Positions 26,178 through 32,782 are shown, counted from the stretch's first letter. The stretch: 36,174 bases of DNA from Terriglobia bacterium (GCA_020073585.1 JAIQEV010000039.1:1-36174); one strand, 5' to 3'. The notes: generated from the sequence alone by a model not told the origin. Numbers and translations: made by a program.

Positions 26178-26207
26178 CCGGTAAACATGGTCAATATAGT
26201 TTACTGG
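26178..26207. repeat. Operator-like inverted repeat at the island edge
   Basis: CCGGTAAAC (26178-26186) and GTTTACTGG (26199-26207) match inverted at 8 of 9 positions around an AT-rich 12-nt centre. The size and symmetry look like a binding site for a dimeric regulator, but no regulator gene is near. It could also be a recombination or insertion scar. Confidence 0.35.
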
Positions 26208-26254
26208 TATTCGAATGGTGCGGCGAAGCGGATTGGAGGGATGGGGAGGGCAGC

Positions 26255-26331
26255 TAAGAGAAAAACCTCACTCCTGCCCCGTAAACCCAACCGGGGCGCA
26301 AGAAACGCGCTTCGCAGGAATGGGGCACCCC
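26255..26331. repeat. Compound palindromic repeat
   Basis: Several short stems are nested or adjacent: GCCCCG (26276-26281) with CGGGGC (26292-26297), CCTGC (26273-26277) with GCAGG (26314-26318), and GGGG-CA-CCCC (26322-26331). It begins CTAAGAGAAAAA and ends GGAATGGGGCA, recalling the repeat at 30.0-30.7 kb (CTAAGAGAAAAGCAG...GGAATGACA), so it may be a related family. Confidence 0.4.
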
Positions 26332-26504
26332 GACCTTGCCGGTCATTAAGTTTGCGCTACTCGTCTTCCCACCCTTCCGTCCAAGCTCGACGGTTGCGGG
26401 ATCTTTCTTCTTAGGGAAAATTCAGGTGATCTAGCTCCAACTCCAACAGCAATATGCATGAACCTCGATATGACACCAAGGCCTTGTAGTACCGGCCCGA
26501 TCAC

Positions 26505-29270
26505 CTATACTGAGACCGGTTTGGTCCGACAGATTCCAACCATATCGCATGAATGACAGGCATCGCACCATTTTGCGTGTTTTGGGAGATTCAGATCACG
26601 AATCTGCTTACCAGCATCAACGACGCGGCTCAACGTGCTTTGAATAACAGACTCCTTTACTTGCTCACGGTGAATATGTCCCACCTCAAGATTATGTATT
26701 TCAACTAAGTCCGCATCTTTTCCGGTTGCCTTCTGATAACCCGCGGCGTAAACCTGAAGCTGGAGACGCGTCATCTCCTGCGGCTGCGTGTCCTCTCCGG
26801 ATTTAAAGTCAACGATCGCTATCTCATTGGTATCAGTCCTTCTAATCAAATCAATTCGGCCGCTGACCACAATGCCTTCAGCTAACTTTAGTTCAATTGT
26901 TTTTTCTGCATGTTCAAGACGCGTAAGGTGTTCACCGTGTTTTTTGAGGTACTGCCTCAGGGCCTTTTCCGCACCTCGAACTGAGTTTTTCCTGACCTCC
27001 TCGTTGGCGAAAGGGAGGTGCAGATGATTCTGTACAAGGTTGGGTACGTCAGCGATCGACGGCACATTGCCGCGGATGGACTCGGCGTGAATCTCGCAAA
27101 GGGCGTCGTGCAGGGATTTCCCAAAGCCCAACGCGCGGTTCACTGGTGAATCGAAGCCGTAGAGAAACCGTAATTTGAAATCGTAGGGGCACTGAAAGAA
27201 GTAACGGAGCTCGCTGAAGGTGATCGGAAGAGGTGAATCAGCGACTCTTGCCTGAGGCTTCAACCGGGGCGGTAATCTTGATGGATCAGTACCGAGCACG
27301 AACTCGCTCTGAGTGAGATCCGTAAAGAACTCCGAAACCCTCCTCTGCTGCTGGTTGTCTGGAATGGGTGCCCAAGAACAGAACAGATACTTTTCCGCCC
27401 GCGTCAATGCAACGTAGAACAGTCGGCGTTCATCTTCCTTCGTGCCCTTGTATCGGTCCGCGTTTGGAACAGCCTTCTCGGGAATGATGTTCCAGATAGT
27501 TCGGCCCCCTTGCCGGCGCGAGGGGAACCGATTTGCCCGTAGGCAAGGTACAAAGACAGCTGGCCACTGCATGCCTTTTGCTTGGTGGACCGTCATAACC
27601 ATGACAGCGTCAGGCCGAGCGTGTGCTGTCTCTTCGGTTTCTTCGGGGTAGTAGTCAGCAGCCTGATGCTCCAGAAATCCTGCAAAATTCGGATAGAGGC
27701 TGTCCGGGCTACTGTGGAAGTGGATACGCTCAAAGTCGGAGATCAGCTGACTGAATTTTCCGAGATTAAAGAAGATTACCTCACCAGTTCGCCCTTTAGT
27801 TCCGACTCGTTCCTCCCTGACCGAAAGTGCTTCGAGAAGATCAAGGTAGACCCGCTGCAGGAAAAGTTGGTTATCATTGCCCAGCGGTATGCGCTTCCGG
27901 ATACCTTGAAGGAATTTGAGGCCGGCGCTAATGTCCTCCTTCCTCAGCCCTGGAAATCCTTCTCCGAGTGACTTGCGGAGAGATACCGCTGAAGTCGCTG
28001 AACAGCCACTTGGAGTGTGGCTTGCCAGAAAGTAGAACACCTCGCGAATAGCCTGCACTTCAGCGGTATCAAATAGTGACTTCATGCCGCCGCCAAGATA
28101 AGGAACTTCCGCATCCCGGAGGGCCTCTACTATCGGCGCGGCATCCTTCCATGCGCGAACCAGAATAGCCATGTCTGAATATGTCAAGCCACGCGCGGGC
28201 TTGTCTTGTTGATCTCGGTACTTGGCCCCCTTGAGCCACTCAATTTTCCTTGCGATCCAGCGGGCCTCCTTATGGATATCAGCAAACTGGAGGGCCAGAA
28301 TGTCGCCTCGCTCAAAGGGCTGGGCGTCAGTGCTCTCCATTTTCTTCGAGAGCCGGTCCGGGTTCTGCTCAACAACCTGGCGTGCCGTGAAAACGATCCC
28401 CTTGCTGCTCCGAAAGTTCTCATTCAACCGTTCTGTCTTAACGCGGGGATAGCGATCAGCAAACGTAATGATGTTCTGCACGTCGCTTCCGCGCCATTGA
28501 TAAATTGTCTGATCGTCGTCCCCAACGACGCACAAGTTTGCGCCGAGGTCCGCAATTTCTCGGATTAACGCCTCCTGAAGTGGATTTACATCCTGATACT
28601 CATCCACGACAAGATACCGCACTGAATTCTTGATCTTTTCTCGCAACTTACGATTAGATTTCACTTCGGCAACGGCGCGGCTCAGCATTCCCGAATAGTC
28701 GAGATATCTCTTTTCGTCCAGTAGCCCTCGATATTTCTCCGCGGCCTCCCGGACTGCGGTTGGGACCGTCCGAGCTTTGACTCCACCCTCCTCCAGCACG
28801 CTGAGCAAAGTCTGATACACACGGGAATCCACCCAACGAGTGAGAGTTCTCCCGTCCAACAAAGGCGTCTCAGTCAGGCCACTCTTCTTGCTATTGCGGT
28901 CAATTAGCAATCTCTGCTGCACCTCGGTCAGGACAGAATATTTTAAATAGTGGTAGACCGGTGGTTGCTGCAATAGGTTCAGGCAATATGCATGGATGGT
29001 TCCGACATATAGTTCCGCAAGTCCTTCGTCCGTGCCAAGATGTTCGAAACAGAGTCGCTGAATTCGATCCTTCAGTTCACCTGCGGCTTTCTCCGTAAAC
29101 GTGAATGCCACAATATTGGCGGGCTTTATTCCAGAGTCTTTCTTCGATTCAAGAATCTTCACGATGCGTCGTGAGATTACCTGGGTCTTGCCGGAGCCTG
29201 CACACGCGATTATTTGAAGGTTCCGATCTATCGTCGCGATGGCTCGCGCTTGAGATTGAGTGTAGTCCAC
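26505..29270 (-). CDS. UvrD/RecB-type helicase fused to Fe-S PD-(D/E)XK nuclease
   Basis: A superfamily 1 DNA helicase with a C-terminal RecB/AddB-type nuclease, 921 residues. Helicase motifs: Q-motif start (DYTQSQARAI), Walker A AGSGKT (24-29), Walker B VVDEYQD (221-227), QTIYQWRG (254-261), RLNENFRS (281-288), TVHQAKGMQWP (560-570) and VALTRAE (620-626). Nuclease: H721 in GKSLHDAL, D807 in GRIDLI, D821 and K823 in IVDFKSG, and QLQVYAAGY (837-845). Likely [4Fe-4S] ligands are C694 (FFQCPYDF) and the cluster C905-x2-C908-x5-C914, as in AddB and Cas4; C902 is an extra Cys. GTG at 29270 is chosen because GGAGG lies 5 nt upstream. Base composition is clearly lower in GC than all neighbours, so horizontal acquisition is likely. 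No AddB, RecC or GajA-like partner is adjacent. Role may be repair or antiphage defence. Confidence 0.93.
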   Translation of the reverse strand: MDYTQSQARAIATIDRNLQIIACAGSGKTQVISRRIVKILESKKDSGIKPANIVAFTFTEKAAGELKDRIQRLCFEHLGTDEGLAELYVGTIHAYCLNLLQQPPVYHYLKYSVLTEVQQRLLIDRNSKKSGLTETPLLDGRTLTRWVDSRVYQTLLSVLEEGGVKARTVPTAVREAAEKYRGLLDEKRYLDYSGMLSRAVAEVKSNRKLREKIKNSVRYLVVDEYQDVNPLQEALIREIADLGANLCVVGDDDQTIYQWRGSDVQNIITFADRYPRVKTERLNENFRSSKGIVFTARQVVEQNPDRLSKKMESTDAQPFERGDILALQFADIHKEARWIARKIEWLKGAKYRDQQDKPARGLTYSDMAILVRAWKDAAPIVEALRDAEVPYLGGGMKSLFDTAEVQAIREVFYFLASHTPSGCSATSAVSLRKSLGEGFPGLRKEDISAGLKFLQGIRKRIPLGNDNQLFLQRVYLDLLEALSVREERVGTKGRTGEVIFFNLGKFSQLISDFERIHFHSSPDSLYPNFAGFLEHQAADYYPEETEETAHARPDAVMVMTVHQAKGMQWPAVFVPCLRANRFPSRRQGGRTIWNIIPEKAVPNADRYKGTKEDERRLFYVALTRAEKYLFCSWAPIPDNQQQRRVSEFFTDLTQSEFVLGTDPSRLPPRLKPQARVADSPLPITFSELRYFFQCPYDFKLRFLYGFDSPVNRALGFGKSLHDALCEIHAESIRGNVPSIADVPNLVQNHLHLPFANEEVRKNSVRGAEKALRQYLKKHGEHLTRLEHAEKTIELKLAEGIVVSGRIDLIRRTDTNEIAIVDFKSGEDTQPQEMTRLQLQVYAAGYQKATGKDADLVEIHNLEVGHIHREQVKESVIQSTLSRVVDAGKQIRDLNLPKHAKWCDACHSCDMVGICRTKPVSV

Positions 29271-29655
29271 ATCAGCCTCCGATTCGTATTACAGCAGTTG
29301 CGAGTTCTGCGTCGAAGCAATCCGGTTCCGATCGACGAGGGCTCATTTCGCACCATTCCTCAGTGCAGACGGCCAGGCTCCTACCACGAATGGAAAAACG
29401 GCCAAGTGTCGAGGCACGCCAGTTAGTGCCGCCTCCTTCTATACATGGGGGTTTATCTACGGTCAATTAGCTGAATACTGACCTGCCGTGTAGAAGTTAG
29501 CTTTTCTAATGCCCTTCCTGCTGAAAATCTGCGCCTGGACGGCCCGCTTTTTCTGTCAAGGGTCTCCCGCTTCGCTCCGATAAACGCGAAAACCACGCGC
29601 CCTTGACAGCGCGGACGGCCAGGCGCCTCGTACCCGCAAAAAGAGCATTTGCTTT
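29271..29655. other. Non-coding flank of the helicase gene
   Basis: No supportable gene. It holds the helicase promoter region (TAATAC on the minus strand about 25 nt from the start codon is a possible -10) and, in its second half, the long inverted repeat at 29531-29626. ACGGCCAGGC occurs twice as a direct repeat (29369-29378 and 29615-29624). Confidence 0.5.
29531..29626. repeat. Long imperfect inverted repeat (MITE- or hairpin-like)
   Basis: The left arm 29531-29562 begins GCGCCTGGACGG and ends CTGTCAAGGG. The right arm 29600-29626 is its inverted copy, beginning CCCTTGACAG and ending CCAGGCGC. The outer 8 and inner 10 bases match perfectly; the middle has mismatches and a small insertion. 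An inner stem TTCGC (29571-29575)/GCGAA (29586-29590) lies in the loop. It is too short to encode protein and sits beside a transposase relic. Confidence 0.6.
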
Positions 29656-29945
29656 TTATGCACCGCTAGAATCCCCCCTATGGGCAAGTGCGTAGGGAAG
29701 TCTGGGGACATCGTAACCCCCTGAGTCATTGGTGTAGTAATCGAGGAATGCGGGTGGAAGCAAGCAGAGTTCGAGCGGGGAGCGAGCCGCTCGATGATTT
29801 GCCAGGGGCTCTGATTCTCTTTGTGCGAGTTGGGTCGCACGAGGTTGAAGTAGAGTTGATAGGTGTGGACGTTGGCAAGAAAATCGCCGCGGCTTCGGAA
29901 CTCTTCCATGTTGAAGAACTCGTCCTGCTCGATGCGTTGGGCGGT
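29656..29945 (-). pseudogene. Transposase (DDE integrase core) C-terminal remnant
   Basis: On the minus strand the segment AQRIEQDEFFNMEEFRSRGD, then FLANVHTYQLYFNLVRPNSH, then KENQSPWQIIERLAP is the C-terminal part of an integrase-core (IS481/IS3-like) transposase. After LAPR the match continues in a different frame as PLELCLLPPAFLDYYTNDSG GYDVPR, so the piece carries at least one frameshift. The N-terminal DNA-binding and most of the DDE domain are missing; upstream sequence is palindromic repeat. It is inactive. Family assignment rests on remembered sequence patterns and needs a database search. Confidence 0.6.
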
Positions 29946-29973
29946 TTGCGTCGAGGAAGAGAGATTTCTCACG

Positions 29974-30020
29974 TTCGTTCGGTCCCGCAAAACCGTCCGG
30001 GATGCAAGAAGCGCAAATGA
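29974..30020. repeat. Repeat C, copy 1
   Basis: Starts TTCGTTCGGTCCCGCAAAAC, continues CGTCCGGGATGCAAGAAGCG and ends AAATGACGGGC. A nearly identical copy lies at 30241-30291, and a partial one (ATCCGGGATGCAGAAGGCG) at about 30358-30376. It is fused on the left to a degenerate end of repeat A (GAGATTTCTCACG). Confidence 0.65.
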
Positions 30021-30248
30021 CGGGCAAAGGCAAAAGACGAAACGGGGAGCCGGGCTTCCCGGCTAAGAGCGCCGGGACGCAGATGAGAGTCTAAGAGAAA
30101 AGCAGATTCCTCACTTCGTTCGGAATGACATGGGTGCCTTGCTGTCCGCCGTGCTGTCGCCCTTGCTGTCCGGGTTGAGGATGAGCTGGTCGATGAATTT
30201 GATGGCCATAAGAGTCTAAGAGAAAAGCAGATTCCTCACTTCGTTCGG
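30017..30248. repeat. Composite repeat unit 1 (D-A-B-A)
   Basis: Four blocks in order. D (30017-30085) contains the hairpin AGCCGGG-CTT-CCCGGCT. A (30086-30130) starts AGAGTCTAAGAGAAAAGCAG and ends CGGAATGACA. B (30132-30210) contains TGCTGTCCGCCGTGCTGTCG. A second A core lies at 30211-30248. The same order recurs exactly 411 nt downstream, so a block was duplicated. Block A read backwards gives the stop codon of any frame reading SFRTK. Confidence 0.8.
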
Positions 30249-30291
30249 TCCCGCAAAACCGTCCGGGATGCAAAAAACGCAAATGACGGGC
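30241..30291. repeat. Repeat C, copy 2
   Basis: Second near-identical copy of repeat C, overlapping the end of the preceding A core, so that A and C form one composite element (ATTCCTCACTTCGTTCGG running directly into TCCCGCAAAACCGTCCGGG). Confidence 0.65.
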
Positions 30292-30427
30292 GTAGGGAAG
30301 ACGCATCTTTCCCAGTCCGCACGGGCTGGGCTAACGTCTGGCGCGGCCCGCGACAGCATCCGGGATGCAGAAGGCGCACCTAGGGCGCTGGGCGGAGGTG
30401 GCTGTGCCACAGAGGCGAGGAGGGCGG

Positions 30428-30726
30428 ATGACAGGCAAAGGCAAAAGACGAGACCGGGAGCCGGGCTTCCCGGTTAAGAGCGCCGGGACGCAGATGAGAG
30501 TCTAAGAGAAAAGCAGATTCCTCACTTCGTTCGGAATGACAGGGGTGCCTTGCTGTCCGCCGTGCTGTCGCCTTTGCTGTCCGGGTTGCCGTGCGCGGTG
30601 TGACGCGCGATGCTGTCCGCCGTGCTGTCGCCCTTGCTGTCCGGGTTGAGGATGAGCTGGTCGATGGATTTGGTGGCCAGGAGAGTCTAAGAGAAAAGCA
30701 GATTCCTCACTTCGTTCGGAATGACA
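30428..30726. repeat. Composite repeat unit 2 (D-A-B-B-A)
   Basis: D (30428-30496), A (30497-30541), a B block with an internal 60-nt tandem duplication (TGCTGTCCGCCGTGCTGTCG begins at 30551 and again at 30611) and a final A (30682-30726). D and A start exactly 411 nt after the same blocks of unit 1. The final A overlaps the 3' end of the GIY-YIG gene. Confidence 0.8.
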
Positions 30727-31123
30727 CGTGCGTTTTGTCACGGAACGACACGTGTGGGTTGTTATCCCGAACATGGTCGCCGGACTTTGGCGAGCGTGGA
30801 GGGATCTGATTTTGGTGTTGAAATGATTGATAGTGGTGTGGGAGGCGTGCGGCTAGGTCCTCCCATGTGGGATTGTGCTGTTCGATCAGATGGATTTTCT
30901 TTTCGCGGCGCCAGCCTTTGATTTCCTTCTCGCGGGCGATGGCGTCATTGATGTGACCGAAAAGTTCGACGTGAACAAGCCGGAAGACGCGATAACGGGT
31001 GGTGAAGCCTGGGATAACGCCTTGGCGGTGTTCGGTCATTCGGCGCTCGAGGTCGTTGGTTACGCCGGTGTAGAGCGAGCGGGAGCGGCTGGCGAGGATG
31101 TAGACGGAAAAGGTGTGCTCCAT
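30707..31123 (-). CDS. GIY-YIG nuclease family protein
   Basis: A small single-domain GIY-YIG endonuclease of the YhbQ/UPF0213-like type, cellular role unclear. In 138 residues it shows V7-Y8-I9 and L17-Y18-T19-G20 (the GIY and YIG strands), TNDLERRMTEH with Arg27/28, and AIAREKEIKGWRREKK holding the likely catalytic Glu65. The core ends near residue 95 (NPTWEDLAARLP). The last 40 residues are low-complexity and are encoded partly by repeat A; the final SFRTK-stop comes entirely from the repeat, as does the duplicated HVSFR. The start at 31123 has GAGG 6 nt upstream. Another copy of repeat A lies directly upstream (31135-31168), so the gene is bracketed by direct copies of one repeat. Confidence 0.85.
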   Translation of the reverse strand: MEHTFSVYILASRSRSLYTGVTNDLERRMTEHRQGVIPGFTTRYRVFRLVHVELFGHINDAIAREKEIKGWRREKKIHLIEQHNPTWEDLAARLPHHYQSFQHQNQIPPRSPKSGDHVRDNNPHVSFRDKTHVSFRTK

Positions 31124-31134
31124 GTTAAAGCCTC

Positions 31135-31168
31135 AAAAGCAGATCCCTCACGTTCGTTCGGGATGACA
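31135..31168. repeat. Diverged repeat A upstream of the GIY-YIG gene
   Basis: AAAAGCAGATCCCTCACG followed by TTCGTTCGGGATGACA matches block A (AAAAGCAGATTCCTCACTTC, GTTCGGAATGACA) with a few substitutions, in the same orientation as the copy at the other end of the gene. Confidence 0.65.
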
Positions 31169-31240
31169 AACGCCGGAGGGGTGTTCGGGATGGCAAACGC
31201 CGGAAGAGTGTTTGGGATGGCAAACGCCGGAGGGGTGTTT
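31160..31240. repeat. 27-bp tandem repeat, three copies
   Basis: Units starting GGGATG(A/G)CAAACGCCGG at 31160, 31187 and 31214 follow each other with a constant 27-bp period and few differences. The first unit begins inside the diverged repeat A, suggesting that the array grew from its end. The 27-bp period keeps reading frame, but no gene covers it. Confidence 0.8.
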
Positions 31241-31428
31241 CCCGGATTTTGCGCCGGTGCGTGCTTTTGGTCGTTTGTGTTTGGCCACGAAGCGCTCCCG
31301 CGAAAGGACGGAAGTTCCGCCCGGCGAGATTCTACCCGAGCGTTATCTCCAATGCCAGTTGGCACTTGCTAAAGGGCGTCGCAGAGACAGGAGGGCCGGG
31401 TGGCGAAGGTGAGAAGGGGAAGAGAAGA

Positions 31429-31448
31429 GCACAAACTGAAGTCTGTGC
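31429..31448. repeat. Palindrome upstream of rplM
   Basis: GCACAAACT-GA-AGTCTGTGC is a 9-bp inverted repeat with one mismatch and a 2-nt centre. It is likely a dispersed palindromic element. Confidence 0.4.
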
Positions 31449-31460
31449 TACTGGTGGCGA

Positions 31461-31508
31461 AGATGGCGGCGTCCCGGGCGGGGCGGGATAAATGGCGCTG
31501 CCGCTAGC
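31461..31508. repeat. Dispersed element, copy 1 (upstream of rplM)
   Basis: AGATGGCGGC, then a GC-rich run ending GGCGGGATAAATGGCGCTGC and CGC. The same order of words occurs at 34710-34757 upstream of pyrH. Confidence 0.5.
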
Positions 31509-31563
31509 AGAGCAGCTACTCGCGCGAAAGCGCGGGCGAATGTCTGCGCGGAATGCAAGTGCG

Positions 31564-31592
31564 TTGACAGGAAGGGGTTGATACACTAAGAT
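31564..31592 (+). promoter_or_regulatory. rplM promoter
   Basis: A perfect TTGACA (31564-31569) and TAAGAT (31587-31592) with a 17-nt spacer, 40 nt upstream of the rplM start codon. This is one of the best sigma-70 promoters in the window, as expected for ribosomal-protein genes. Confidence 0.75.
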
Positions 31593-31631
31593 TGCTGTTT
31601 GTCTCTACTGGGAAAGGTGTGACTGAGCGCA

Positions 31632-32081
31632 ATGAGGACGTACGTAGCCAAGGGAGCAGAGGCGGAAGCGCTGAAAGTGGGCGCGAACTGGTTTGTGGTG
31701 GACGCCACGAACGTGGTGCTGGGGCGGCTGGCGACGAAGGTGGCGCGGCTGCTGATCGGGAAGGATAAGGCGAGCTTTACGCCGTATCTGGACTCGGGCG
31801 ACCACGTGGTGGTGATCAACGCGGACAAGATCCGCATGACCGGGAACAAGGTCGAGCAGAAGATGTATTACAGCCACAGCGGGTATCCGGGAGGGCTGAA
31901 GGAAGTGCCGGCGAAGAGGCTGCGTCCGGTGAAGGCCGACTGGATGGTGCGCGAAGCGATTCTGGGCATGCTGCCGAAGAACAAGCTGCGGGCGCGGCGG
32001 GCCAAGAAGCTGCGCGTGTACCGCGACGCGAGCGGGCTGGCGAAGCACGCCGGGCAGAAGCCGCAGCCGCTGGCGGTATAA
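31632..32081 (+). CDS. rplM: 50S ribosomal protein L13
   Basis: L13 is an early-assembly protein of the large ribosomal subunit. The 149-residue product contains the family features WFVVDATNVVLGRLATKVA (about 20-38), SGDHVVVINADKIRMTGNK (about 55-73), the YYSHSGYPGG loop (about 79-88) and AILGMLPKN (about 108-116). The N-terminus is slightly longer than in E. coli (142 residues). ATG at 31632 is the natural start, 40 nt behind the promoter. rpsI follows after a 156-nt spacer carrying duplicated hairpins, the usual L13-S9 gene pair. Confidence 0.98.
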   Translation: MRTYVAKGAEAEALKVGANWFVVDATNVVLGRLATKVARLLIGKDKASFTPYLDSGDHVVVINADKIRMTGNKVEQKMYYSHSGYPGGLKEVPAKRLRPVKADWMVREAILGMLPKNKLRARRAKKLRVYRDASGLAKHAGQKPQPLAV

Positions 32082-32154
32082 AGGGGCCGCAAGGGGCCCG
32101 CGAATTTTTCCGCACGTAGTGGTTTTCTTCCCGAGAAGGAAATCCCGCGAGCGC

Positions 32155-32209
32155 GTTGACCGCTGTGTGGTCACGGATAAAGTTGGCCGCTGTGCGGCCG
32201 CAGATTAAA
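32155..32209 (+). repeat. Tandem promoter-like hairpin repeat before rpsI
   Basis: Two tandem copies of about 27 nt: GTTGACCGCTGTGTGGTCAC (from 32155) and GTTGGCCGCTGTGCGGCCGC (from 32182), each ending in an A-rich GATAAA or GATTAAA. Each folds as a 6-bp hairpin (32158-32172, 32185-32199). The first copy also spells TTGACC-16 nt-TAAAGT (32156-32183), a plausible promoter. A third hairpin copy lies at 33700-33714. Confidence 0.6.
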
Positions 32210-32237
32210 GATGTCGTGAGGAGGAGTGGTGAGTGCA

Positions 32238-32645
32238 ATGGCAGCGCCCCTTGGGGGCGTGAAATGGTTTCTGGGCACGGGCCGCCGCAAGGAATCGGTG
32301 GCGCGCGTGTTCCTGCGTCCGGGCACCGGGAAGTTCACGGTGAACGGGAAGACGCCGGAAGTGTATTTTCCGAATCACGCGTGGAAGCACGCGGCGACGG
32401 AACCGCTGAAGTTCACCAGCCTGCAGGACCAGGTGGACGTGGTGGTGACGGCGAACGGGGGAGGCGTGGGCGGGCAGTCCGGAGCGGTGCGCATGGGGCT
32501 GTCGCGCGCGCTGATCAAGTTCAATCCGGAGCTGCAGCCGGCGCTGCGCAAGAACGGATTTTTGACGCGCGACTCGCGGATGAAGGAGCGCAAGAAGTAC
32601 GGGCAGAAGGGCGCGCGCAAGCGCTTCCAGTTCACCAAGCGCTAA
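32238..32645 (+). CDS. rpsI: 30S ribosomal protein S9
   Basis: S9 is a small-subunit protein whose C-terminal tail reaches the P-site tRNA. The 135-residue product has GTGRRKESVARVFLRPGTGK (about 14-33), VNGGGVGGQ-type region (TANGGGVGGQSGAVRMGLSR, about 73-92) and the diagnostic C-terminus ERKKYGQKGARKRFQFTKR, with the invariant terminal KR. The ATG at 32238 has GGTGAG 5 nt upstream; the GTG codons at 32226 and 32229 are alternatives adding up to four residues. It forms the usual pair with rplM. Confidence 0.97.
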   Translation: MAAPLGGVKWFLGTGRRKESVARVFLRPGTGKFTVNGKTPEVYFPNHAWKHAATEPLKFTSLQDQVDVVVTANGGGVGGQSGAVRMGLSRALIKFNPELQPALRKNGFLTRDSRMKERKKYGQKGARKRFQFTKR

Positions 32646-32663
32646 GCGGATTTTGACGAGCTC

Positions 32664-32691
32664 TGGCGGGGCGGCGCAAGCGGCCCCGCCA
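32664..32691 (+). promoter_or_regulatory. Hairpin in the rpsB leader
   Basis: TGGCGGGGC (32664-32672) and GCCCCGCCA (32683-32691) form a perfect 9-bp stem with a 10-nt loop. No T-run follows, so it is a processing, attenuation or autoregulatory structure rather than a clear terminator. A second possible stem around GCGGC/GCCGC lies at about 32736-32754. Confidence 0.45.
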
Positions 32692-32782
32692 AGATCACGG
32701 CCGGCAAGGAGCCGGCAAGAGGCCGTTCGAGCGCGGCGGAATTTGCGCCGCGGGGCAAACGGCTATCCACCAAGGAGGAACA

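Larger units (their letters stand above)
25788..26504. other. Gene-poor junction between conserved block and low-GC block
   Basis: No supportable gene. It starts with purine-rich low-complexity sequence (GGTAAGG/GGTAATG-type repeats, 25820-25860), followed by repeated AGAGTGCG(C/A)A words (about 25926-25998), an inverted repeat at 26178-26207 and a palindrome cluster at 26255-26331. Base composition falls toward the helicase gene. Open frames here lack ribosome-binding sites and family features. Confidence 0.6.
31124..31631. other. Repeat-rich spacer before rplM
   Basis: No supportable gene. In order it contains a diverged repeat A, a 27-bp tandem repeat, a palindrome at 31429-31448, an element shared with the pyrH upstream region at 31461-31508, and the rplM promoter at 31564-31592. 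Confidence 0.65.

Noticed and set aside
25748-26194. Minus-strand open frame of 148 codons in the junction region
   Set aside because: It overlaps the aminotransferase start, consists of low-complexity sequence, and shows no ribosome-binding site or recognisable domain.
26505-29270. Assignment of the helicase gene to Gabija (GajB) or to AddAB
   Set aside because: GajB lacks a fused Fe-S nuclease and needs an adjacent OLD-family GajA, which is absent. AddAB would need a second large subunit gene next to it, also absent.
30091-30774. Small minus-strand frames containing HSERSEES or NEVRNLLFS peptides
   Set aside because: These peptides are translations of the palindromic block A and recur as spurious proteins wherever the repeat is present; no ribosome-binding site or independent homology.
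31160-31240. Possible CRISPR array (27-bp repeats)
   Set aside because: The units are directly adjacent with no unique spacers, only three copies, and no cas genes are present. The Fe-S nuclease is part of a helicase, not Cas4.
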